A DNA stretch of 64,000 nt, taken from NCBI GenBank assembly GCA_947629315.1, contig CANRDB010000002.1:44104-108103 (forward strand), in the 5' to 3' direction. The notes below the pieces were generated by a model. It was given only the letters and a program-made list of their open reading frames with translations. It ran no database searches and was not told where the DNA came from. Both the position numbers and the translations under genes were made by a program. This stretch comes from an uncultured Bacilli bacterium (lineage in GTDB: Bacteria > Bacillota_I > Bacilli_A > RF39 > UBA660). This document shows, in pieces, positions 8,614-18,612 of the stretch (position 1 is the first letter of the stretch; every line of letters begins with the position of its first letter).

Positions 8614-11037
8614 ATGTATGATTTAGGAGATCAGTTTGCGCTTGATTTAAGTAAAGCAAAAGCAAATCCCTATAGTGTATTGGCTGGTGAAAAATACCGT
8701 ATTACCGTTTTAACTGAAAGATTAGTGAGACTAGAATATAGTCCAAATGGTGTATTTGAAGATCGTCCTACGGAATTGGTGTTCTGTCGAAATTTTCCAC
8801 AAGTAGAAGTTAGTGTAAAAGATGGACAAAACAGTGTTGTATTAGAGACGAAGTACTTTATTTTAACGTATGTAAAAAATGCTCCTTTTAAAGGAACAAG
8901 TGTCAATAAGACAGCAAATTTAAAAGTAGAATTAAAAGGTACGGATCGTGTTTGGTACTATGGACATCCAGAAGTTCGTAATTATTTAGCGCCTATCCTT
9001 CAAGCGACAGACAGTAAAGAAGACGATATGCGTTACAACATGAAAGGACTTTATTCTATCGATGGTTTTGCTTCTATCGATGATTCTAGATCAAAAGTAT
9101 TTAATGCTCGTGGAAACTGTCTAGAAAGAGAAAATCCAGAAATTGATATTTACTTATTTATGTATTTTAGAGATTTTTCTCTCTGCTTAAAAGATTACTA
9201 TATGTTAACTGGTTATCCAGCCTTGATTCCAAGATATGCTTTAGGAAACTGGTGGAGTAGAAATGATAGTTATACGGAAGAAAAACTAGAAGAACTAATT
9301 ACGAACTTTGAAACAAATAAAATACCGATGTCTATTATTATGTTGGATAAAGATTGGCACATTCGTTATAAAGATGGAGAACGCCATTTAAAGACAGGAT
9401 TTACTTTTAATGGAGAATTAATCCAAAGTCCAACCAAATTAGTAGATTTGTTGCATTCTAAAGGAATTCGGATAGGGTTAAATATCAATCCTATAGAAGG
9501 ATTTTATCCGATTGATGCCTATTATGCAGAGGCGAAGAAATATTTACCTCCACTTACGAATGGTGTCATTCCTTTCAATGTCTATGATGCGAAAACAGTA
9601 GATGTCTATTTAAAAATATATATCCATCCACTAGATAACTTTGGAATCGATTTCTTTTGGATTGATTGGTATGATAAAGATAGAACGACTGAACTTGCTC
9701 TTTTAAAGCATTATCATTTCTATGATATGATGAGAAACTATAAACGTAGACCTATGGTCTATGGATATAATTCCTCTGTAGCAGCTCATCGTTATCCAGT
9801 ATTGTATGCTGGTAAATCTACCGTTAGTTGGGATACGTTAAAGGCCATCCCATTCTATAATGGGAAAGCTACCAATATCGGTGTCAGTTGGTGGAGTCAT
9901 GATATTGGAGGGTTCTTCTACGGAACAGAAGATAATGAGTTATATGAACGATATATCCAGTTAGGAACATTTTCTCCTATCTTAAAGTTAAGTGCGGATG
10001 TCGGAAGATTTTATAAGAGAGAACCATGGCGTTGGGATATGAAGACGTATGCGATTGCGAAAGACTATCTACAATTGCGTCATCGTTTGATTCCATACCT
10101 TTATTCCGAAGCCTATAAATACTATAAGTATGGAATTCCTCTCATTCAACCAATCTATTATCGCTATCCAGAACTTTATGATGACGTGTTATATCGTAAT
10201 GAATATTATTTTGGTAGTCAGTTCTTTATCTGTCCAATTACGATTAAAAAAGAATTAGTCATGAATCGTGTTATCCAGAAATTCTTCTTACCAGAGGGAA
10301 CATGGTATGACTTTGTAACTGGTAAGAAATTTCCAGGTGGACATAAGTATGTATCTTTCTTTAGAGATCAAGACTACCCAGTATTTGCGAAAGCAGGAGC
10401 TATTATTCCTCTTGCAAACCATGAAAACTTAAATGATACTACTCCTCCAAAAGATATGGAAATTCATATCTTCCCAGGAGAGAGTAATAACTATCGTCTC
10501 TATGAAGATGATGGGGTTAGTGACTTGTATTTAAAAGGATACTATTTACTTTCTTTAATTGATTATAACTATTTACCAAATAACTATACGGTTATTATTC
10601 GTCCATTAGAGGGAAAAAGTGGTATTGTACCAGATACGAGAAATTACAAGATTCGTTTTAGAAATACAAAAAAATCAACGGATGTTAGTGCCTATGTTCG
10701 AGATATCAAAGTAGAATGCTTTACAACGGTAGAAGGACCGGACTTTATTGTAGAAGTAAAGGACGTGCCAACTACTCAACAATTGACCATTAACTGTAAA
10801 GGAAAAGATATCGAAATCGATGCTATCAGAATTATTATGGAAGATGTAGAGTCTATCATCAGCGATCTTCCAATTCCAACGAAAGTAAAAGAACAAGTAT
10901 ATGGTCTTTTCGTGAGTGATCAACCTATCAATAAGAAACGAATTGCGATTCGTAAGATGGGACAAGGAAAAGATGGTTTAGAGACAAAATATGTTCAATT
11001 ATTTATAAAATTACTTGAATATATTAGTCAAGTGTAA
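8614..11037 (+). CDS. Glycoside hydrolase family 31 (alpha-glucosidase-type)
   Basis: GNWWSRNDSYTEEKL, FGIDFFWIDWYDKD, SWWSHDIGGF. Confidence 0.9.
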   Translation: MYDLGDQFALDLSKAKANPYSVLAGEKYRITVLTERLVRLEYSPNGVFEDRPTELVFCRNFPQVEVSVKDGQNSVVLETKYFILTYVKNAPFKGTSVNKTANLKVELKGTDRVWYYGHPEVRNYLAPILQATDSKEDDMRYNMKGLYSIDGFASIDDSRSKVFNARGNCLERENPEIDIYLFMYFRDFSLCLKDYYMLTGYPALIPRYALGNWWSRNDSYTEEKLEELITNFETNKIPMSIIMLDKDWHIRYKDGERHLKTGFTFNGELIQSPTKLVDLLHSKGIRIGLNINPIEGFYPIDAYYAEAKKYLPPLTNGVIPFNVYDAKTVDVYLKIYIHPLDNFGIDFFWIDWYDKDRTTELALLKHYHFYDMMRNYKRRPMVYGYNSSVAAHRYPVLYAGKSTVSWDTLKAIPFYNGKATNIGVSWWSHDIGGFFYGTEDNELYERYIQLGTFSPILKLSADVGRFYKREPWRWDMKTYAIAKDYLQLRHRLIPYLYSEAYKYYKYGIPLIQPIYYRYPELYDDVLYRNEYYFGSQFFICPITIKKELVMNRVIQKFFLPEGTWYDFVTGKKFPGGHKYVSFFRDQDYPVFAKAGAIIPLANHENLNDTTPPKDMEIHIFPGESNNYRLYEDDGVSDLYLKGYYLLSLIDYNYLPNNYTVIIRPLEGKSGIVPDTRNYKIRFRNTKKSTDVSAYVRDIKVECFTTVEGPDFIVEVKDVPTTQQLTINCKGKDIEIDAIRIIMEDVESIISDLPIPTKVKEQVYGLFVSDQPINKKRIAIRKMGQGKDGLETKYVQLFIKLLEYISQV

Positions 11038-11044
11038 TATAATA

Positions 11045-11256
11045 CTATGCATAAGGCGATGAAAAAGAGTAGTAGTAGGAAGACTATTAGTAGAGAAAAA
11101 GTGGTTGGTGAAAACTTTTAATAGGACCCTATGAACTCGCTTTGGAGCTTCTCATAGAGACGTGTTCTGCGTTAAAGAATAAGTGCATAATAAGAGTATT
11201 ATGAAAAAAGGTGGTACCGCGGGGAAACTCGTCCTTTTATCATAATACTTTTTTTG
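11045..11256 (+). ncRNA. T-box leader RNA (probable Leu specifier CTC)
   Basis: AAAAAAGGTGGTACCGCGG T-box motif, stem-I-like CTATGAACTCGCTTTGGAGCTTCTCATAG, terminator AGTATTATGA...TCATAATACTTTTTTT; upstream of leuS. Confidence 0.9.
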
Positions 11257-11267
11257 TTAGGAGGATT

Positions 11268-11642
11268 ATGAAAGAGATTGTTATATGGCTAGTCATGTTC
11301 ATACTGATTTACTTATTTTATGAATGGTTTGTGATTCGAAAAGAAAAAGCATTAGAGAACATGAAAGAGGGAAAAGAACTTTCTCTCTTAGCAAGAAAAT
11401 ATAAATTAAATTATCAGAAAATCGATATGAAACCACTAGTAAGAATGATTGCTGTTGCCAATGCTTTTATTATGGCGACGGTTGTTACTATTGTCTCTCT
11501 CTTACGAAATTGGATTGCTAATCTCTTACTATGGGCATGCTCTGTGATTGCGGTTGGTTTCCTACTATTGATACCCCTTATTTTAATCATCTATGGTAGA
11601 ATAGGTCGCTATTATCAAAATAAACAAAAAGGAGGAAAATAA
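11268..11642 (+). CDS. Small membrane protein in the leuS operon
   Basis: Start at ATG 11268 after GGAGG; the ORF-track GTG at 11211 lies inside the T-box; TM helices. Confidence 0.7.
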   Translation: MKEIVIWLVMFILIYLFYEWFVIRKEKALENMKEGKELSLLARKYKLNYQKIDMKPLVRMIAVANAFIMATVVTIVSLLRNWIANLLLWACSVIAVGFLLLIPLILIIYGRIGRYYQNKQKGGK

Positions 11643-11643
11643 A

Positions 11644-14058
11644 ATGAATTATGATTTTAAAATAATTGAAGAAAAATGGCAAAAGTATTGGGATGAACAC
11701 CATACTTTTGAAGCAAAAACTGGTAGTGAAAAAGAACCCTACTATGTTCTAGTAGAATTTCCTTATCCATCTGGTTCTGGACTACATGTTGGACATGTAA
11801 GAAGTTATACTGCTCAAGATGCCATTGTCCGTATGAAAAGAATGCAAGGATATAATGTTCTTTATCCAATGGGATGGGATGCTTTTGGAGCCCCTGCAGA
11901 ACAGTATGCTATCCAAAATCATATTCATCCAAAGGATGCGGTAAGAGAGAATATTAAGACATTTAAAGGACAAATGAAATCATTGGGATTCTCATTTGAT
12001 TGGAGTCGTGAATTTTCAACGACAGACCCAGAATACTATAAATGGACGCAGTGGCAATTCTTACAGTTCTATAAACATGGAATGGCTTATAAGGATACGA
12101 TAGCTGTTAACTGGTGTCCAAAGTGTAAGACCGTTCTTTCTAACGAAGATGCTGCTGGTGGAGTTTGTGAAAGATGTGGAGAAGCCGTTATTCAAAAACA
12201 GAAGTCACAATGGTTACTTAGAATGTCTAACTATGCAGAGGATTTGCTAGAAGGATTAAAGGATACGAACTTTGCTGAAAAAGTAAAATTAGGTCAAATT
12301 AATTGGATTGGCAAATCAGAAGGAGTGGAAGTAGATGTTGAAATTGTAGGGGGAGGAAAATTCTCTATCTTTACAACATGTATTGAGACTATCTACGGGA
12401 TTACTTTCTTCGTTATCGCACCAGATGGTAAATTGATTCAAGAGTTGATGCCTAGAGTGGAAAATAAAGAAGAAGTAGAATCCTACATTGCGGAAACTGC
12501 TCGTAAATCAAATATGGATCGAACAGAATTAAATAAAGGTAAGAGTGGTGTCGAAGTAAAGGGAATCCGTGCGATTAATCCTGTCAATGGCATGGAAGTA
12601 CCAATCTTCTTGGGAGATTTCGTTTTAGGAGATTATGGTACGGGAGCCGTTATGGCTGTACCATCTCATGATCAAAGAGACTTTGAATATGCGAAAGAAC
12701 ATCATCTTGATATTATTCCTGTTATTAGTGGAAGAGACGTTACGGAATGTGCTTATGAGAAATATGATTATCTAGAAAATGAGGATGCTAGATTGATAAA
12801 CTCTGAGGAGTTTACGGGGTATAGTGTACCGGATGCTAAAGTAGCGATTACCGACATGTTAGTAGCAAAGGGAATTGCTCGTAAAGTGAATAACTATAAA
12901 ATGAGAGATTGGGTATTCTCTAGACAAAGATTCTGGGGAGAACCAATTCCAATGATTCATTGTGAGAAGTGTGGATGGGTTCCTATGAAAGAAGAGGAAT
13001 TACCACTTTTACTTCCTGATGTAGCAGAATATGAACCAACGGATAATGGAGAAAGTCCACTTGCGAAAATTACTGATTGGGTAAATACGACTTGTCCAAA
13101 CTGTGGGGGACCTGCTGTAAGAGAGACCGATACCATGCCAAACTGGGCTGGTTCTAGTTGGTACTTCTTACGTTTTATGGATGCCCATAACGATTCTGAA
13201 TTTGCTAGTATGGATGCCATGAAGTATTGGAAGAGGGTAGACTGGTATAATGGTGGTATGGAACATACGGCTCGTCACTTACTCTATGCACGGTTCTGGG
13301 TACAATTCTTATATAATATCGGATTAGTACCAAGCAAAGAAATGATTTGGACACGTGTCAGTCATGGTATGATTCTCGGCTCTAATGGGGAAAAGATGAG
13401 TAAATCAAAAGGAAATGTTATTAATCCTGATGATATCGTTAAAGAAATGGGAGCCGATGCTCTTCGTACGTATGAGATGTTTATTGGTGACTATGAAAAG
13501 GATGCTTCTTGGTCAACGAATGGATTAAAGGGATGTAAAAAATTCCTAGATCGTATTTGGAGATTACAGGATAAATTGAATAATCAAGAAGGATATACAA
13601 AAGAAACCCTCATTCATCAAACAATTCGTAAGGTAACTACGGATTTAACAACGATGAAGTATAATACAGCAGTATCTGCCTTGATGATTTTATTAAATGA
13701 GTTAGAAAAAGAAGACTCTATTACGAAGCAAGATTTACGGACAATCATTCATTTGCTTAATCCAATCGCACCACATATTACGGAGGAAATTAATGAGCGA
13801 TGTGCTTTAGGGGATATGCTTGCTGTCTCTCCATGGCCAGTTTACGATGATGCAAAGACAATCGAAGATTCTTATGAAATGGTTGTGCAAGTAAATGGTA
13901 AAGTAAGAGGAAAAATGGAGGTTTCAACAACTGCTACCGAAGAAGAGATGAAGTCTTTAGCGCAGTCTATCGAAAATGTTCAAACTTACTTAGAAGGTCA
14001 TGAGATTGTTAAAATGGTAGTTATTCCTAAAAAACTAGTGAATATAGTAGTAAGATAG
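11644..14058 (+). CDS. leuS: Leucyl-tRNA synthetase
   Basis: FPYPSGSGLHVGHVRSYTAQD (HIGH), KMSKSKGNV (KMSKS). Confidence 0.97.
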   Translation: MNYDFKIIEEKWQKYWDEHHTFEAKTGSEKEPYYVLVEFPYPSGSGLHVGHVRSYTAQDAIVRMKRMQGYNVLYPMGWDAFGAPAEQYAIQNHIHPKDAVRENIKTFKGQMKSLGFSFDWSREFSTTDPEYYKWTQWQFLQFYKHGMAYKDTIAVNWCPKCKTVLSNEDAAGGVCERCGEAVIQKQKSQWLLRMSNYAEDLLEGLKDTNFAEKVKLGQINWIGKSEGVEVDVEIVGGGKFSIFTTCIETIYGITFFVIAPDGKLIQELMPRVENKEEVESYIAETARKSNMDRTELNKGKSGVEVKGIRAINPVNGMEVPIFLGDFVLGDYGTGAVMAVPSHDQRDFEYAKEHHLDIIPVISGRDVTECAYEKYDYLENEDARLINSEEFTGYSVPDAKVAITDMLVAKGIARKVNNYKMRDWVFSRQRFWGEPIPMIHCEKCGWVPMKEEELPLLLPDVAEYEPTDNGESPLAKITDWVNTTCPNCGGPAVRETDTMPNWAGSSWYFLRFMDAHNDSEFASMDAMKYWKRVDWYNGGMEHTARHLLYARFWVQFLYNIGLVPSKEMIWTRVSHGMILGSNGEKMSKSKGNVINPDDIVKEMGADALRTYEMFIGDYEKDASWSTNGLKGCKKFLDRIWRLQDKLNNQEGYTKETLIHQTIRKVTTDLTTMKYNTAVSALMILLNELEKEDSITKQDLRTIIHLLNPIAPHITEEINERCALGDMLAVSPWPVYDDAKTIEDSYEMVVQVNGKVRGKMEVSTTATEEEMKSLAQSIENVQTYLEGHEIVKMVVIPKKLVNIVVR

Positions 14059-14086
14059 AATGTATAGCGATATGCATTCTTTTTTT
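14057..14086 (+). terminator. Intrinsic terminator after leuS
   Basis: AGAATGTAT-agcg-..ATGCATTCT + T-tract. Confidence 0.7.
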
Positions 14087-14152
14087 GCAGAAATTCGTTG
14101 ATTTTTGCTTCCTTTTTTGTGAAAATATGATACACTTATTATAGGTGATGAT

Positions 14153-14758
14153 ATGAAAACAGAAACGAAAAAAAGTGTACCAGAAGAAAAGAACAGTCCT
14201 AAAAAAAAGATAACAGTGAAAAAAACAGTATCAAAGAAAAAGGAAACAAAACCAACAGTGGTGGAGACAAAGGATAGTCCAATCCGTGAAAAAGCCATTT
14301 TGTTAGGAAAATATGTATGGGAAAAAATTAAGGACTATCGCTATGTCATTTACTTAGATATTATTATTTGTGCTTTATTATTGTTCTTAATTCCAACTGT
14401 CATTTTTGATGTAAAACCATTTATATGGATGATTGCTTTTGTAGCCTTTGTATTACTTCCTACGATGGCCTTTTACTACTATGGGAAGTTTCGTCAAAAA
14501 CAAATTATGTTTGGATATTTCTTTGTCTATTTCCTTATTTATTTAAATCTTGATCGTTGTGCTTTAATGGATTTATATGGCATTACATCGCATGGAAATC
14601 TAGATTATACAGGAGCATGGCTAGATGCTGTCTTTGTTACTTGTATTATTGTATGCTTTCAATATGTTGGTATTTTATTAATCAATGTTATGAAGAAAAA
14701 AAGCCATAAGAAAAAGAAAGTTCAAAAGACCCACAAGAAAGAAACGGTTACCGCATAA
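14153..14758 (+). CDS. Hypothetical lysine-rich multi-pass membrane protein
   Basis: Lys/Thr-rich N-terminus, several TM helices, KKKSHKKKKVQKTHKKE C-terminus. Confidence 0.65.
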   Translation: MKTETKKSVPEEKNSPKKKITVKKTVSKKKETKPTVVETKDSPIREKAILLGKYVWEKIKDYRYVIYLDIIICALLLFLIPTVIFDVKPFIWMIAFVAFVLLPTMAFYYYGKFRQKQIMFGYFFVYFLIYLNLDRCALMDLYGITSHGNLDYTGAWLDAVFVTCIIVCFQYVGILLINVMKKKSHKKKKVQKTHKKETVTA

Positions 14759-14788
14759 AAAAATAATCACATTTGTGATTATTTTTTA
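14757..14788. terminator. Bidirectional intrinsic terminator between convergent genes
   Basis: AAATAATCAC-attt-GTGATTATTT with A/T tracts on both sides. Confidence 0.75.
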
Positions 14789-16449
14789 ATATCCATGATA
14801 ACTGGTAGGATAATAGGATTTCTACCGGTTTTTTCATAAATATAAGTCGATAATTGACTGGTAATTTCACTTTTTATTTCATTATAATTGACATGTTTAT
14901 CGATTTTAGATTGAATTGCCTTCGTACTAATCATTTCTAGTTCTTTGATTAAATCTAAATTCTCTTGAATGAGAACAAATCCTCTTGTTGTCACATTAGG
15001 ACTTCCTAATAGTTTATTTTCTTTTGTATCGATATTGGCAATAATCACGACGATTCCATCACTAGACATAATCTTTCGATCTTTCATAACGGCAGAACCA
15101 ATTTCGCCAATTCGATTTCCATCGATATAGACATCTCCTGCGGGAACCGTACCTTCCTTTTTTACTTTTCCCTTATACATGGATAGTACATCGCCATTTT
15201 CTAAAACAAATGTATTTTCTTTTGGCATTCCACATTCTATGGCCAAATCAGCATGAGTTTTCAGCATGCGATATTCTCCATGGAAAGGCATAAAATATTT
15301 AGGATTAAAAAGACGTAACATTAATTTTAATTCTTCTTGATTTCCATGTCCTGATGTATGTACTTCACTTAAGGAAGTATTTGTACATACTTTCACTCCT
15401 TGTAAATATAGTTTATTAATCGTTTTCGATATACTTAAAGCATTTCCTGGAATAGCCGAAGAACTCAAAATGACTAAATCATCTGGTTGCAACTTAATTT
15501 GTCTATGACTGCCACTTGCAATTCTTGATAAGGCTGCGAGTGGTTCTCCTTGTGTACCGGTACATAATAGACATACTTGATGCGGCTCTAACTGATTTGC
15601 CTCCTCCGGAGTAACGAAAATTTCCCGGTGATGGATATACCCCTCATTTAAGGAAATCTCAATATTATTTTCCATACTTCTTCCGAAGATAGCAATCTTT
15701 CGATTATTTCTCTTACAAGTATCTACAATATGTTTTAAACGATAAATATTAGAAGCAAACGTCGCAATAATGATTCTTCCGTGATGTTCTAAAAAAATCT
15801 CGGATAAAGCTTCATCGACTTTTGACTCACTGACACTAAATCCACTATTTAAGGCATTGGTACTATCGCTGAGTAATAGAGTAACTCCCTTAGAACCAAT
15901 CATCGCCATTTTTTGTAAATTTGCCATAGGTCCAATAGGGGTTAAATCAAATTTAAAATCTCCTGTTGTGACAATGGTACCATTTGGTGTATCAATCACA
16001 ATACCGTGAGAATCAGGGATAGAGTGTGTGGTCCGAAAGAATTCGACACTCATCGTTTTAAATTTTACTTTTGTTTTTTCTGTATATACATAGAGATGAT
16101 CATAAGCAATATCTCTATCTTCTAATTTTTTTCGAATAAGACCAGCAGCCTGATTAGGTGCATAAATGGCTGGAATGTTGACTGTTTGTAATAAGTAAGG
16201 AATTCCACCGATATGGTCTTCATGCCCGTGTGTAATAAAAAGTGCTTTAATTTTTTTTTCATTTTTTACTAAAAATGAAAAATCTGGAATAATATAATCT
16301 ATTCCAGGTAACTCGCCAGAAGGGAAGGTAACACCAACATCAGTAATGATAATTTCATTGTTCGTCATTACGCAATACATGTTTTTTCCAACTTCCCCGA
16401 GTCCACCTAGGGCGAATATCTTCGTATCGCCACCATCAAAAAATTTCAA
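14779..16449 (-). CDS. rnj: Ribonuclease J
   Basis: GGLGEVGKNMY, ITHGHEDHIGG, GDFKFDLTP, LLSDSTNA, HTSGHGNQEEL. Confidence 0.95.
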   Translation of the reverse strand: MKFFDGGDTKIFALGGLGEVGKNMYCVMTNNEIIITDVGVTFPSGELPGIDYIIPDFSFLVKNEKKIKALFITHGHEDHIGGIPYLLQTVNIPAIYAPNQAAGLIRKKLEDRDIAYDHLYVYTEKTKVKFKTMSVEFFRTTHSIPDSHGIVIDTPNGTIVTTGDFKFDLTPIGPMANLQKMAMIGSKGVTLLLSDSTNALNSGFSVSESKVDEALSEIFLEHHGRIIIATFASNIYRLKHIVDTCKRNNRKIAIFGRSMENNIEISLNEGYIHHREIFVTPEEANQLEPHQVCLLCTGTQGEPLAALSRIASGSHRQIKLQPDDLVILSSSAIPGNALSISKTINKLYLQGVKVCTNTSLSEVHTSGHGNQEELKLMLRLFNPKYFMPFHGEYRMLKTHADLAIECGMPKENTFVLENGDVLSMYKGKVKKEGTVPAGDVYIDGNRIGEIGSAVMKDRKIMSSDGIVVIIANIDTKENKLLGSPNVTTRGFVLIQENLDLIKELEMISTKAIQSKIDKHVNYNEIKSEITSQLSTYIYEKTGRNPIILPVIMDIKK

Positions 16450-16592
16450 AATGTTCTCTCCTTTCTAGAAACTCTAAAATTCAACTATATCATTATACCT
16501 TGTTTTCAAGTTTTTGTCTACCTCATCTTTATTTCTTGGAAAACTATTGACTTATGAAACGAAATATACTACGATAAAAGCATCATAGGAGG

Positions 16593-16976
16593 ATGCCCAT
16601 GAGAGGAATAGAACAGTTTGAATATGATGATACTCTCCGCCTTTTATATGCCTTTCAAACTTGTATAGAAGACAATACAAAGTGGCAAGAGGAAAGTAGA
16701 CATACGAAACATAATCGAGAGTTAGCTAAAAAAATAATGCCGAAAGAGACTTTTGCGGATTATTACTTTCTCATTAAAAATCGTTTTTATGCTTGTAATG
16801 TCGAACAATCAGGAAACTGTATTAATTGTCAGATGGAAGAATATGATACATTTTATGATTTGACGAATCAACACCTTCAACTTTTATTTTCCTATGACCT
16901 TAAGCAAACAGCAATCATTCAATTAGGACAAGTTCACCATATTGTAGATGACCATCCTCCAAAACAAAAATCATAA
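16593..16976 (+). CDS. Hypothetical protein
   Basis: 127-aa ORF preceded by AGGAGG. Confidence 0.6.
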   Translation: MPMRGIEQFEYDDTLRLLYAFQTCIEDNTKWQEESRHTKHNRELAKKIMPKETFADYYFLIKNRFYACNVEQSGNCINCQMEEYDTFYDLTNQHLQLLFSYDLKQTAIIQLGQVHHIVDDHPPKQKS

Positions 16977-17071
16977 ATTAGAAAAAGAAATTCAAGGAAT
17001 TATGTGAAAAAAATTCCTTTTATTTTGCTTTTATGATAAAATGGTATTGGAAACTAACAAGGAGGGTTATC

Positions 17072-18046
17072 GTGGGGTTATTTGATAAATTTAAGAGTAT
17101 TTTTAGTAGTAATAAAAAGGAACAAGAGGAAGTAAAGGTTTATGATAAAGGTCTAGAAAAGACCAGAAAAGAATTTGTATCGAAGATAAGCCTTTTAAAT
17201 ATGAAATATACCAAAATTAGTCCAGAATATTTTGAGGAATTAGAAGAAATTTTGATTATGGCAGATATTGGTGTTTCAACGGTCATGGATTTTATTGATC
17301 GATTGAAAAAGAGAGTAAAGAAAGAAAATATAGAAAATAGTGAAGATTTAAAAGAAATTATTGTGGATGAGATGTTTATTATCTACGTTGACAATAGTAT
17401 TATGGTCAATAAGATTCAATATGCACCTGTTGGACCGACCGTCGTATTATTCGTTGGAGTAAACGGAGTAGGAAAAACGACGACGATTGGTAAGATTGCG
17501 AATCGTTTAAAAGAAGAAGGAAAGAAAGTACTACTAGTAGCTGGAGATACCTTTCGAGCAGGAGCAGTAGAACAACTCATTGAATGGGGAAATCGGGTAG
17601 ACGCTAAAGTGGTTTATAAAGAGGGAGCAGATCCTGCCAGTGTTATTTTTGATGGTGTTACTTTAGCGAAAGAAGAAAATTATGATGTTGTCTTAATTGA
17701 CACAGCAGGAAGACTTCAAAATAAGACCAATTTAATGAATGAGTTAGAGAAAATGAATAAAGTTATTGGTAAAATTATTCCGGAAGCTCCTCATGAAACA
17801 TTATTAGTTATCGATGCGACAACCGGTCAAAACGGAATTAGTCAAGCAAAGGAATTTCAAAAGATTACCAATATTACGGGGATTGTTCTTACGAAATTGG
17901 ATGGAACTGCGAAAGGTGGAATCGTCCTTGCCATTAAAGAGGCTTTGGGGATTCCTGTAAAATTCGTAGGCATGGGAGAACAAGCAAAAGATTTGCGGAC
18001 CTTTGATATTGAAAAATATATCTATGGTTTATTTAAGGATATGTGA
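17072..18046 (+). CDS. ftsY: Signal recognition particle receptor FtsY
   Basis: GVNGVGKTTTIGKIANRL, GDTFRAGAVEQL, DTAGRLQNK, LTKLDGTAKGG; GTG start after GGAGG. Confidence 0.95.
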   Translation: MGLFDKFKSIFSSNKKEQEEVKVYDKGLEKTRKEFVSKISLLNMKYTKISPEYFEELEEILIMADIGVSTVMDFIDRLKKRVKKENIENSEDLKEIIVDEMFIIYVDNSIMVNKIQYAPVGPTVVLFVGVNGVGKTTTIGKIANRLKEEGKKVLLVAGDTFRAGAVEQLIEWGNRVDAKVVYKEGADPASVIFDGVTLAKEENYDVVLIDTAGRLQNKTNLMNELEKMNKVIGKIIPEAPHETLLVIDATTGQNGISQAKEFQKITNITGIVLTKLDGTAKGGIVLAIKEALGIPVKFVGMGEQAKDLRTFDIEKYIYGLFKDM

Positions 18047-18053
18047 GGTAGTC

Positions 18054-18323
18054 ATGAATAGTGTAGAAATTATTGAATTGAAGACAAAAAAGCAACCACT
18101 TTCCATTATTCTACAAGTGATTTTTGTCATAGGCGTTTTAATTGCGGGGATTATGACATTATTCTCTAAACAATGGATGCCTCTTTTGTATGGCATGTTG
18201 ACAGTAACCCTTGCAGTAATGGCATGGAATAATTATAAATTGTCAAAAAGAAAGTGGGTCGCACTTCTCTATGTTGTCTTTTCTCTCATTACGTTCGGTT
18301 CAATGATTTGGGAGTTATTATGA
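18054..18323 (+). CDS. Hypothetical small membrane protein
   Basis: ORF with TM helices between ftsY and ylxM; internal ATG 18054 preferred. Confidence 0.55.
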   Translation: MNSVEIIELKTKKQPLSIILQVIFVIGVLIAGIMTLFSKQWMPLLYGMLTVTLAVMAWNNYKLSKRKWVALLYVVFSLITFGSMIWELL

Positions 18324-18607
18324 TTCACGAAACGGTTTATTTAAATAGTCTTTATGATTACTATGGAGAATTGTTGACCGCGAAACAAAAAGAGATTTTT
18401 GAGGCTTATTATTTTGATAACTTAACACTTCAAGAGATAGCCGATAATCATCACATTAGTCGTAATGCAGTTCATAAGGCACTGATGACTATTGAAGAGA
18501 AGTTAAAGTATTATGAAGAAAAATTGTCTTTTTATCAAAAGACAGAGCAAATCAAAAAATGTATAAAAGATGAAAAAGTTCTAAAAGAAATTTTAGAAAT
18601 ATTATAA
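18320..18607 (+). CDS. ylxM: YlxM-like HTH protein
   Basis: LTAKQKEIFEAYYFDNLTLQEIADNHHISRNAVHKALMTIEEKL; adjacent to ftsY. Confidence 0.85.
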   Translation: MIHETVYLNSLYDYYGELLTAKQKEIFEAYYFDNLTLQEIADNHHISRNAVHKALMTIEEKLKYYEEKLSFYQKTEQIKKCIKDEKVLKEILEIL

Positions 18608-18612
18608 GAAGG

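Noticed and set aside
11211-11267. Upstream GTG start for the leuS-operon membrane protein
   Set aside because: Lies inside the T-box antiterminator/terminator; ATG 11268 has a proper GGAGG RBS
12957-13220. Antisense ORFs within leuS, uvrA, fusA, mraY, pyk and others
   Set aside because: Long antisense frames inside strongly conserved genes without RBS or recognisable domains; shadow ORFs
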